The notes beneath the pieces were generated by a model. It worked only from the letters and a program-made list of their open reading frames with translations, was not told the origin of the DNA and searched no databases. A stretch of DNA of 64,000 bases from an uncultured Pseudomonadota bacterium. GTDB lineage: Bacteria; Bdellovibrionota_B; Oligoflexia; Oligoflexales; CAIYRB01. Each line of letters opens with the position of its first letter. Within the stretch, counting starts at the first letter, position 1. Below, in pieces: positions 36,450 to 44,132 of the stretch. The stretch lies in assembly GCA_903915625.1 (NCBI GenBank), contig CAIWTN010000015.1:31120-95119 (forward strand). The letters are read 5' to 3'. The position numbers and the translations under genes are program-made.

Positions 36450-37373
36450 CTAAGCACCCTTGGGCGAGAATGCCACAGCAATCGGTTGGCCGACAAACTC
36501 AGTTGGCGGCCGCGGCAGCGGGACCGATGCGCGGACTGCTCGCACTGTATCGTCATCATAGGCCTGGTTACCAGAAGGTTCTTTCACCCGTAGGTCTGTC
36601 AGATCACCATTTTCGGCTACAGCTATGACTAGCACCACAGACAGGGCCGTACCCTTAATGCCTAAAGCCTCAGGTACAGCATAATTGCGCCGGATCGCCT
36701 GAGTTAATCTCGAACGGTAAGCGTTCATTTTACCCTTAGCGACTGCCGAGCCTGCAGTAGGTCCGTCCTTGCGCAACGCTTCACCTAGTCGGGCAAGCGC
36801 ATCTTTTTCTGGAGCCTGCATGGTTTTGGCCGTCTTTTGCTCGGCTCTGAGCCGTTCTAAGGCAGCTCGTTTCAAAATCTCGGCGGCGGCTAATTGATTA
36901 TCCGTCTTGTTTTCAGTCTTTACTGGAACCTCAGGTGCCTTCTCTTCCGGCTTTGCCACCTTCCCCTCAGCCGGTTTTGGTGGCGGCGTCACCGCCTTAA
37001 CCTCAGGCACGAGATCTTCAGGCTTTGGTTCTTCCTTGACGGAAAACTTTTGCGGCAGCTGGGGCAGCATCTGCACTGGAACTTTTGCTTCCGCTTTAAT
37101 CTCAGCTTGCGGAAGTGCCGCCTTAGTTGGTTGCGGAGCGTCAAAGTCAGAAACAACCTCGGCATCCATCGACCATTCGTCCATGTTGATCGGTGGAGCC
37201 TTGTTTAGCATCTGGAAGGAACTGATCACTAAAACCAGAGTGTGCACAACAATCGAAATACCAACGAACCACCAAAACAAACGGTCTTGGCCGTTAATTT
37301 TGCGAAAAACAGCGAAGTTCGGTCGTGATGCCACGAGTTCCGAGTCAATTCTTGATGTTTTGGCTTGGCTCAC
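36450..37373 (-). CDS. tolA: TolA/TonB-like energy transducer
   Basis: 307 residues. A cytoplasmic N-terminus and one membrane helix (FWWFVGISIVVHTLVLVI, ~33-50) are followed by a Pro/Lys/Glu/Ala-rich periplasmic stalk (~75-170). The C-terminal TonB/TolA domain (~215-305) carries RLTQAIRRNYAVPEALGIKG and DLRVKEPSGNQAYDDDTVRAV, followed by PLPRPP. It transmits proton-motive-force energy from TolQR to the outer membrane. Start is a GTG. Placed between tolR (12-bp gap) and tolB, so TolA is the best call; the short stalk and C-terminal motif also fit a TonB. Confidence 0.85.
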   Translation of the reverse strand: MSQAKTSRIDSELVASRPNFAVFRKINGQDRLFWWFVGISIVVHTLVLVISSFQMLNKAPPINMDEWSMDAEVVSDFDAPQPTKAALPQAEIKAEAKVPVQMLPQLPQKFSVKEEPKPEDLVPEVKAVTPPPKPAEGKVAKPEEKAPEVPVKTENKTDNQLAAAEILKRAALERLRAEQKTAKTMQAPEKDALARLGEALRKDGPTAGSAVAKGKMNAYRSRLTQAIRRNYAVPEALGIKGTALSVVLVIAVAENGDLTDLRVKEPSGNQAYDDDTVRAVRASVPLPRPPTEFVGQPIAVAFSPKGA

Positions 37374-37385
37374 GCTTGCCGCCGC

Positions 37386-37835
37386 TTAATGATGATGCTT
37401 CGCAGTTTGTTGTGCTTGCGAGTTAGTTAGCATAGCTAGTTTCGTCACGCCCGCTAACCTAGCCGCACTCATTGCACTGACGACACGGCCATAGGCAACA
37501 CCGGTGTCAGCGCGGATATATAGCTCCTTCTTTTGCCGAGACTCATAAATAGCCTTAAATTTTGGCTCAAGAGCCACATCGGCAATTTGCTGCTTATCGA
37601 GATAATAAGCACCCGCCTTATTGATCGTCAGGATGATGCGGTCCTCGTCGATGGCCGTGCCGCGGGCTTTGCTCATCGGCAAGTCCACCTTGATCCCGCC
37701 AATGCTTAGCGGTGCCGTCACCATGAAAATGATCAGCAGCACCAACATCACGTCCACAAGGGGGATAATGTTGATCTCGGCGAGAGCTTCAGCCTCATCA
37801 CCGGAACTACCCTGTCCAATCTTTCCGAATGCCAT
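37386..37835 (-). CDS. tolR: TolR/ExbD-family proton channel protein
   Basis: 149 residues. One N-terminal membrane helix has the conserved Asp in NIIPLVDVMLVLLIIFMVTAP, the proton-relay residue of ExbD/TolR, followed by a periplasmic domain (IILTINKAGAYYLDKQQI, VYIRADTGVAYGRVVSAM-like). It forms the ion-driven complex with TolQ. Located between tolQ (16-bp gap) and tolA on the same strand. Confidence 0.93.
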   Translation of the reverse strand: MAFGKIGQGSSGDEAEALAEINIIPLVDVMLVLLIIFMVTAPLSIGGIKVDLPMSKARGTAIDEDRIILTINKAGAYYLDKQQIADVALEPKFKAIYESRQKKELYIRADTGVAYGRVVSAMSAARLAGVTKLAMLTNSQAQQTAKHHH

Positions 37836-37851
37836 AATGCCTCACTTTAGC

Positions 37852-38796
37852 TCAAATGCGGCTATCAAGCGGCGACTGCGACCCAGCGGTTGGCGGATTA
37901 TTGATTGCTCGCGGCTTATCCGACACCAAGTAGCGCTCAACGATATTCAGAAAGTCGGCGGTGAACCCATCGATGCTGCCAACCAGGTAGCGCACGCGGG
38001 CGGCAAACATATTGTAACCGACTACAGCTGGAATGGCGGCGGCAAGGCCGAAAGCCGTCGACACCAGGGCCTCGGAGATACCCGGTGCAACAGCCGCTAA
38101 ACTAGCACTCCCCGTTTTAGCGATGCCCTCAAACGCGCCCATGATCCCCCAAACCGTTCCGAAAAGACCGATAAAGGGGCAAGCCGACGCGCTGATCGCA
38201 AGCAACGACATGAATTTCTCTAAACGGCGCCGCTCGAACAGCTTGGCCTTGGCTAGAGCACGATTAATGTTATCAAGCGCCGCGTTGATGGCGATCTCTT
38301 GCGATGCGACCTGGCCAAGAAGTTGACTGCCTCGCACCAATTCAGCGTAGCCGCTTCTAAATACTTCCCGCACCGGACTATAGGGATACTCAGCCAGTCG
38401 ACTATTGAGGTCATTGAGCGAGCGGGAATCCCAAAAGCTCTTGGTAAAGCTTTCGCCACTCTTAGCCAAGCGTTGCAAATAGACGTATTTGGCGACGATA
38501 ACAGCCCAAGTCACAACTGACATCGAGAGCAGAATCAATAGACAGACGAACACGATAAATCCGCCCTGAAGGGCGCGCCCAAAAATACTTGTGCTACCTG
38601 TATCAGCCTCAGTAACCACCTGTGCCGCATTGGCTGCCTGTAGATTAGGCGCTGGCTCCATGGTCGCAACATTAGGCTCAGTGCCTGCAGCCATCGCCAC
38701 CGACTGAGAGGTCAAAGCGCCAGGAGACGGCACAGCCGCACTCCACACCAGCGCACAGAATAACCAAAACAATACTCGGCGAGCGCAATACCGCAT
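37852..38796 (-). CDS. tolQ: TolQ/ExbB-family proton channel with extra N-terminal signal-like region
   Basis: 314 residues from the ATG at 38796, which has AGGTGG seven bases upstream; a GTG two codons earlier is possible. The C-terminal ~220 residues have the MotA/TolQ/ExbB fold: a helix at ~75-105 (GGFIVFVCLLILLSMSVVTWAVIVAKYVY), the FIGLFGTVWGIMGAF pore helix (~210-225) and ALVSTAFGLAAAIPAVVGYN. E. coli TolQ is ~230 residues. The extra ~70 at the N-terminus hold a signal-like hydrophobic helix (VLFWLFCALVWSAAV) and an Ala/Thr/Asn-rich linker, as seen in some ExbB proteins. First gene of the tol operon (tolQRAB). Confidence 0.9.
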   Translation of the reverse strand: MRYCARRVLFWLFCALVWSAAVPSPGALTSQSVAMAAGTEPNVATMEPAPNLQAANAAQVVTEADTGSTSIFGRALQGGFIVFVCLLILLSMSVVTWAVIVAKYVYLQRLAKSGESFTKSFWDSRSLNDLNSRLAEYPYSPVREVFRSGYAELVRGSQLLGQVASQEIAINAALDNINRALAKAKLFERRRLEKFMSLLAISASACPFIGLFGTVWGIMGAFEGIAKTGSASLAAVAPGISEALVSTAFGLAAAIPAVVGYNMFAARVRYLVGSIDGFTADFLNIVERYLVSDKPRAINNPPTAGSQSPLDSRI

Positions 38797-38906
38797 GGCC
38801 ACACCACCTCTTGATAGATGAATCCGCTTAACTGCAACTATAACCGAAAAAAACCGGCAGTAACAGTGACTAACAGCAGAGATCGGATGGGCGTGCTGGC
38901 TGGGGG

Positions 38907-39392
38907 CTAAACTCGGACGCCATAATCCGCAAAGACCTGGCGATTGAGGGTAAGAAAGTCGGCAGCGAAAGCATACTGACTGAGCAAACTCTCATCCCAA
39001 TGACCGAGGAAGGCCGCTGCAATGAATACTGCCTCGATCGTCGCCAAACCAGCGTCAGGATCGCGATTCTGCTTATTGCGGCGCGGGTAGGCCGTCACAA
39101 AACCCGGGGGTATCTTCACTAATTGCGGCATAGGCTCGGCCACCTGACGGAGCACTGCGGCAAGACGCTTCCAGGTGCAGTCGATGGCTGAAAGGGTAAG
39201 CACGGGGCTCTCACGCCGAGGCAGTGCGTCCAGCGACGCACCCTCGGGATGCAAGAGCATCTCACCTGCCAAGGCCGGAAGGGGCTTGCCACGATGATAC
39301 CGTACGATATCCAGATCTGGGTGCCCGGCTAAGGGCAGAATAGTGCACTTGTTGATACGCTCGCCGCGATCAACCAAAATTTGAAACCGCAT
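38907..39392 (-). CDS. Conserved-looking hypothetical protein downstream of acidic-tail gene
   Basis: 161 residues, no signal peptide or membrane segment. It opens RFQILVDRGERINKCTILPL and contains HPDLDIVRYHRGKPLP, which could be a DTW- or tRNA-processing-like strand order, but no family is recognised. It begins two bases after the stop of the 39395-39757 gene, so the two are likely co-transcribed and may act together. The overall composition resembles a small globular alpha/beta protein of the cytoplasm. Function not inferred. Confidence 0.6.
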   Translation of the reverse strand: MRFQILVDRGERINKCTILPLAGHPDLDIVRYHRGKPLPALAGEMLLHPEGASLDALPRRESPVLTLSAIDCTWKRLAAVLRQVAEPMPQLVKIPPGFVTAYPRRNKQNRDPDAGLATIEAVFIAAAFLGHWDESLLSQYAFAADFLTLNRQVFADYGVRV

Positions 39393-39394
39393 AG

Positions 39395-39757
39395 TTAGTA
39401 GTCGTCTTCGTCTTCTTCATCGCCGACATCGTCGTCGTCGTGATCTTCTTCGTCTTCGTCGTCGCTTTCGGGCTGGTCATCATCATCGTCCAAGTCCGCC
39501 CCCAGGCCAGCCGCACCTTCGGGGAAGGGAATTTCGCGATCGGAATCGTCATCGTCGAAATCAGCCTCGTAGACTTCGTCCTCCTCGTCGCCTTCGCGCT
39601 CGAGGAATTCCTCTTCTTCTTCTTCGTCCATCTCGTCGATGTCGTGTTCATCTTCAGCCAAATCCTTGCGGCGCTCGAGCCATTCTTTGGCTTGGTCGTC
39701 GGAATCAAAGCCGGCTTTAACGATACGTCCAGATTGGATGTGATAAACCTTCCACAC
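39395..39757 (-). CDS. Small protein with very acidic low-complexity tail
   Basis: 120 residues from a GTG with GGAAGG and GGTGG sequences upstream. Residues 1-35 are a compact basic/aromatic unit (VWKVYHIQSGRIVKAGFDSDDQAKEWLERRKDLA). Residues ~36-120 are almost all Asp and Glu, with few others, so the tail is disordered and strongly negative. The reading frame, not a frameshift, produces the acidity (GAx/GAy codons). Such tails mimic nucleic acid or bind basic proteins. Followed two bases later by the 38907-39392 gene. No function can be named from the sequence. Confidence 0.7.
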   Translation of the reverse strand: MWKVYHIQSGRIVKAGFDSDDQAKEWLERRKDLAEDEHDIDEMDEEEEEEFLEREGDEEDEVYEADFDDDDSDREIPFPEGAAGLGADLDDDDDQPESDDEDEEDHDDDDVGDEEDEDDY

Positions 39758-40089
39758 TGCGAGCCACCTTCCTGGTTCATTAGGGAATTGTTGCGACGGT
39801 CAGATGACGACCATGACCGTGCGGATAACACGAGCTTTATTAATATTCAAACGCAGACCTTAGGGCTGTCAAGATAGGGGCAATAAATTCAGCAGTTTAT
39901 GAGGAAAAAATTACCCAGATGAGCTGAACCAGCAACGCCCCCCTATGACACTGTCGGGTGACCCGCAGTTTACTTTAGGCCTTATTCATTCACTTGCGAC
40001 GCAACCAAAATCGCCATCCATAAATATTATTAAAATCATATAGTTACCTGAATTAGCTGACCCAAGATTCGCTCACTTTCAAGCGAGTT
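39758..40089. other. 332-bp intergenic region with an 11-nt palindrome
   Basis: No coding frame is convincing here. CGGGTGACCCG at 39955-39965 is a perfect odd-length palindrome (central G) and may be an operator. The stretch at ~40018-40042 is strongly AT-rich. It separates the start of the acidic-protein gene from the 3' end of the lipoprotein at 40090. A promoter for the acidic-protein operon is expected here, but no clear -10/-35 pair was picked out. Confidence 0.4.
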
Positions 40090-42000
40090 CTAATACTGCT
40101 GCAGCAATTTCGCCGCGGCTTCGGCAGTGTCTTTAGACCCCTCAAGGAGCTTGCGCCACTCTTTGCGCGACAGCGGCTCATTCACACAGGCCTTGAGCTC
40201 GGCGAACTGATCGATCAACACGACCATGTCAGACCTGAAGGACCTCGATTCTGCGGAATTACCATCGTCAATGGCACCAGCGACGGTCACAGGCAAGGCT
40301 TCGATCCCAAGAGTGGACCAAAAAGTAGCGGGCTTTTCCGAGCAGTGATCCGACTTGGGACCTCCTGGACGACCCTGCACAGCCAGAAAGCGTTGATCTG
40401 CCGCCATGGCAGGCTCAGACGTGAGATTGGCCAGAAATTGCTGCGCATCAGCTAGCAGCTTCTGTTCACTGAGGGCCGCAACTTTATCTCTCACATCCAT
40501 ATCGATGGGTAAACCGAGTTGTTTTGCCGACAATAAATACAACCCGTACATATGCCGCTCAAGTGTGGCGATGAAAGATTCTATTCCTACCCCGTTGATC
40601 AGCCAGTTGGCTTTGAATTCAGCGGGCAAGGTCGCCACATAGTTAATCAGGAAGCCATATCCCTGGGCATAACGTTTATAGACTGTAGGCAAAGGTTCTA
40701 GGATTAGACGTTCGGATACTTTCACCGTGGAACTTATGGGAGCTGAGGTTGATTTGATCCCCCCAGTATCGATCACTTTTTGATGCGTCTCCAAAGCTTT
40801 TGCCGAGCCAGCCTTATAGACCTCAGTCCAAACGTCCTGCATCTTTTCCTCGACGCTTACGACAGCATCCTCTGGCAGATTGCTGCGCCGCAGCAGCGGC
40901 TCCAAAGCGTAGCGTTGATAGATAAAGTAACCTTCGTCATCGGCCGGCTTAAGACTTAGGCTTCCGGCTTTGATGGCAGCAACAATCACATCCATGTCAG
41001 GCTGTGCTTTAGCTGCTGCGTCGTATTTTTTGCGCTCGCCTGCCGCTAGACGCTCTAAAATTCCGGGGCTAGATGCCGGCCACAGTTTACCGCAGGGCTG
41101 TCCGTCACATTCGTAGGCACGGCGATCGGCATTGACCAATACCGAAAACCCATCATCTGAGTATAGGGCGGGATCGGGCTTATTGGTGACCTTTGCGAAG
41201 ACAGCTCGTATGCCAGCTAAGGCTTTTTTACCTTCGCTTTTGTGCTGCGACCACCAATTATTAAACGAGTTAATTTCCGCGTCGCTTAGCACGACGTTAT
41301 TCAACAGGACTCGGTCGCTCGTCCAAATGCGTTTTAGAGTGTCATCTTCTGAATAGAAAGATATCGGCTTAAACTGAAAAGGATCACTAGACCAAAGCGC
41401 CTGTAGTGCAGTCGCGTCTGCCGCCGCAATATCACGATTCTGAGTGAGAACACGTCCTATCGTCGGAGCATCCAGTGACGAGTCCTTCATGGCTTCCAAA
41501 ATCAGTCGTGCCGTACTAGCGCGCCCAACATCCATCCCAGGGATCTTCTGATCCAGAGCTAGCTCCAACGCCGCGTACCAAAGGTCGTTCTGATACTTGA
41601 GATAACCATCGATCATGCTCGCAGAGATTAAGACTGGTCGGTCGCTGCCATATTCCGCAAGCATCTGCAGGGCAGCGGCATAAGAAGGAGCTCTGATCTT
41701 ACTCAGTTTGTCCCAAGTAGAATCGACTTCAATATCGGCAAGTCTGGAATATTCGAGCTTACTAACACGTCCCTGTTTAGCTCCGCTCAAAGTAGCAATC
41801 ACATTATTTACTTCGTCTAAAGCGATAAAAGGCTTATTACCGAGAGGACCCTGGTAAAAAGCGATTAAAGGTAGACCGGCAGCTGGATTATCAGACTCGC
41901 TCATTGGTGACTTTTTAGATTTAAAATAGCTGCAGCCACTTAGCAGCGTGAGAGTGATGCCGTAAGCCAGACAACGGTGGCAGGCAAAAATTTTCAGCAT
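40090..42000 (-). CDS. Large predicted lipoprotein of unknown function
   Basis: 636 residues. The N-terminal signal ends at LTLLSGCSY, a good lipobox (LSGC). The mature protein is helical and globular, with no membrane segment. There are few recognisable motifs, and several pieces suggest a substrate-accommodating alpha domain (KFKPISFYSEDDTLKRIWTS-type loops). No enzyme family is recognised and no repeats are seen. It stands alone on its strand. A role at the outer membrane or periplasmic face is inferred from the lipobox only. Confidence 0.65.
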   Translation of the reverse strand: MLKIFACHRCLAYGITLTLLSGCSYFKSKKSPMSESDNPAAGLPLIAFYQGPLGNKPFIALDEVNNVIATLSGAKQGRVSKLEYSRLADIEVDSTWDKLSKIRAPSYAAALQMLAEYGSDRPVLISASMIDGYLKYQNDLWYAALELALDQKIPGMDVGRASTARLILEAMKDSSLDAPTIGRVLTQNRDIAAADATALQALWSSDPFQFKPISFYSEDDTLKRIWTSDRVLLNNVVLSDAEINSFNNWWSQHKSEGKKALAGIRAVFAKVTNKPDPALYSDDGFSVLVNADRRAYECDGQPCGKLWPASSPGILERLAAGERKKYDAAAKAQPDMDVIVAAIKAGSLSLKPADDEGYFIYQRYALEPLLRRSNLPEDAVVSVEEKMQDVWTEVYKAGSAKALETHQKVIDTGGIKSTSAPISSTVKVSERLILEPLPTVYKRYAQGYGFLINYVATLPAEFKANWLINGVGIESFIATLERHMYGLYLLSAKQLGLPIDMDVRDKVAALSEQKLLADAQQFLANLTSEPAMAADQRFLAVQGRPGGPKSDHCSEKPATFWSTLGIEALPVTVAGAIDDGNSAESRSFRSDMVVLIDQFAELKACVNEPLSRKEWRKLLEGSKDTAEAAAKLLQQY

Positions 42001-42201
42001 GGCCTAATCTCCCCAGAAAAATATTTATCGGAGGCAGCGACCTATCGACCCGAGTATAAACACGATCTGGACGAAAATGGGTATGGGGAATTGATTGCGG
42101 TGAGATTTATGAGATCGGCAGATACGGCTCAAAGTGTTGAGTGCGATTGAGGGCCGAGCAGACCACCGGCGATCGCTAGGGAGAGATTCTTGCGAAGCTG
42201 T

Positions 42202-42708
42202 TCACACCTTTTGCGGCTTACCCAGCTTCAAGATAAGTGCTCCATGTGCCGGACTCACAGGCTGGATGGAGAGCCGCGCGCCGCGCTGCAATACCATCAA
42301 ACCAAGTAAGCCTGGCTCTTCACGCATCTGACTGAGCAAGACCGGGTTCCGGAAGCGAGCCCTAGCCTGAACGGCCACCATGCACCAGCGTGAGACGCCG
42401 TCTTTGAAAGATTTCTCATCGTAGTAGGCACTACTTGGATCTAGCGCAGTTTCGTCAGGATGAGCCTCCCTAACGACTTCAGCCAGGCCTACAATACCCG
42501 GCTCGGCGCAGCTACTGTGGTAGATGAAACACCGGTCACCCAGCTTGAATTCATCACGCATGAGATTGCGCGCTTGATAATTACGCACCCCCTCCCAAGA
42601 CGAAGTCTGGGCGGGGGATGCGAGCAAGTCATCTAGGCTGAAGGTCACCGGCTCCGTCTTCATCAACCAGAAGCGCGGTGACCTCACAGCGGCGGCAGCC
42701 GCTGCCAT
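42202..42708 (-). CDS. EVE-domain protein (thymocyte nuclear protein 1 type)
   Basis: 168 residues. The whole protein is one EVE/PUA-like domain. FWLMKTEPVTFSLDDL at the N-terminus is the family signature, and WEGVRNYQARNLMRDEFKLGDRCFIYHSS with GIVGLAEVVREAHPD also match. EVE domains bind modified bases such as 5-methylcytosine or N4-methylcytosine derivatives. The role in bacteria is not settled. Its ATG shares one base with the stop of the citrate synthase gene (TAATG), so the two are probably co-translated on one message. Confidence 0.9.
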   Translation of the reverse strand: MAAAAAAVRSPRFWLMKTEPVTFSLDDLLASPAQTSSWEGVRNYQARNLMRDEFKLGDRCFIYHSSCAEPGIVGLAEVVREAHPDETALDPSSAYYDEKSFKDGVSRWCMVAVQARARFRNPVLLSQMREEPGLLGLMVLQRGARLSIQPVSPAHGALILKLGKPQKV

Positions 42709-43997
42709 TAGGTTCTCTGATTCATAGGAACATAGATACGCTCACGCTCGCCCGTATAGATCTGACGTGGGCGATCGATGCGGCCTTCGCCGTCGCGATG
42801 CATTTCCATCCACTGGGCCAACCAACCAGGTAGACGACCGAGTGCAAACATCACTGTGAACATTGGAGTTGGGATACCCATAGCACGGTAGATTACGCCG
42901 GAATAGAAGTCGACGTTCGGGTAGAGCTTGCGATCGACGAAATATGGGTCACTGAGAGCTGCCTCTTCCAGGCGCTTGGCGATCTCGAGCAACGGATCCT
43001 TGCGGTTCATTTTGGCGAGGATTTGGTCACAAGCCTTTTTGATCACTTTAGCTCGTGGATCGTAGTTTTTGTAGACCCGGTGACCGAAGCCCATCAAACG
43101 GAAGCCTGAATTCTTGTCTTTGGCCATCGCTATGGCTTTTTTTACATCGCCGCCATTGCGATTGATCTCTTCCAACATCTCCATCACTTCTTGGTTGGCA
43201 CCGCCGTGTTTTGGTCCCCAAAGCGCTAGAATCCCGGCAGCAATGGAGGCAAACAAGTTGGCATCAGACGAGCCGACCATGCGTACGGTCGAGGTGGAGC
43301 AGTTCTGCTCGTGGTCAGCATGCAGAATGAGCAGCATGTTGAGGGTCTTCACCATCTCTTCGTCGACTTCGTACGGCTCTGAAGGGACGGCGAACATCAT
43401 GTAAAGGAAGTTGGCGCAGTAATCGAGCGAGTTTTTCGGGTAGATGACGGGCTGACCGATGGATTTTTTGTAGGAATATGCCGCAATCGTGCGGATTTTC
43501 GACAGTACGCGCGGCATCAATTGCGCCACTTGAGCATTGTCATGCGGATCGAGCCACTCTGGGTAGTAGCTGGACAGCGAACACACCATCGATGACAGAA
43601 TCGCCATAGGGTGAGCCGTCGATGGATAGCCGTCGTAGAAGTGCAGCATATCTTCGTGGATCAGGGAGTGACGGGTCAGCATTTCGCGGAAATCATTCAG
43701 CTCGACCTGATTCGGCAACTTGTTGTTCATGAGCAGGTAGGCGGTCTCGACGAAGGTCGATTTTTCAGCCAATTGCTCAATTGGGTAGCCGCGGTAGCGC
43801 AGGATGCCCTTTTCGCCGTCAATAAAGGTAATTTCACTCTTGCAAGCGCCGGTGTTACCGTAACCCGAATCTAGGGTGACGTAGTTGGTTTCAGCGCGTA
43901 ATTTGCGTATATCGATAGCTTTTTCATTCTCAGAGCCAACAACTATTGGCAGTTGGTAGGTCTTGCCTTCCAGTTTAAGTTCCGCGAAGTCACTCAT
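42708..43997 (-). CDS. gltA: Citrate synthase (type II)
   Basis: 429 residues from the ATG at 43997 (MSDFAELKLEG), chosen because GGAGAGGAA precedes it. An earlier in-frame GTG adds 23 non-family residues. Catalytic residues are visible: HADHEQN with the active-site His, and FGHRVYKNYDPRAKVIK, with a terminal Asp nearby (VDFYSGVIYRAMGIP). The layout matches the hexameric, NADH-sensitive type II synthases. It condenses acetyl-CoA and oxaloacetate. Downstream EVE gene overlaps by one base. Divergent from polA across 135 bp. Confidence 0.97.
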   Translation of the reverse strand: MSDFAELKLEGKTYQLPIVVGSENEKAIDIRKLRAETNYVTLDSGYGNTGACKSEITFIDGEKGILRYRGYPIEQLAEKSTFVETAYLLMNNKLPNQVELNDFREMLTRHSLIHEDMLHFYDGYPSTAHPMAILSSMVCSLSSYYPEWLDPHDNAQVAQLMPRVLSKIRTIAAYSYKKSIGQPVIYPKNSLDYCANFLYMMFAVPSEPYEVDEEMVKTLNMLLILHADHEQNCSTSTVRMVGSSDANLFASIAAGILALWGPKHGGANQEVMEMLEEINRNGGDVKKAIAMAKDKNSGFRLMGFGHRVYKNYDPRAKVIKKACDQILAKMNRKDPLLEIAKRLEEAALSDPYFVDRKLYPNVDFYSGVIYRAMGIPTPMFTVMFALGRLPGWLAQWMEMHRDGEGRIDRPRQIYTGERERIYVPMNQRT

Positions 43998-44132
43998 GTT
44001 GCTTCCTCTCCAGTACGACTTAGTTACGGGATATGGTACATAAATACCCACCGTAAGGCAAACCACTGAAATAGCTTTTGCTTTCCGATTAACAATGAAT
44101 TAACTGTGAAAAATTAGGCATTCGAGGACTCA

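Noticed and set aside
36450..37373. TonB rather than TolA
   Set aside because: The C-terminal domain could be either, but the gene lies between tolR and tolB, so TolA is the better call.
39370..39831. An overlapping Lys/Thr-rich reading frame on the acidic-tail gene
   Set aside because: It is the shifted shadow of the Asp/Glu codons; the frame is low-complexity (K/T) and has no signal, SD or protein-like order.
42202..42708. Restriction-modification reader system
   Set aside because: An EVE protein alone, with no methylase or nuclease beside it, does not support a modification-dependent defence system.
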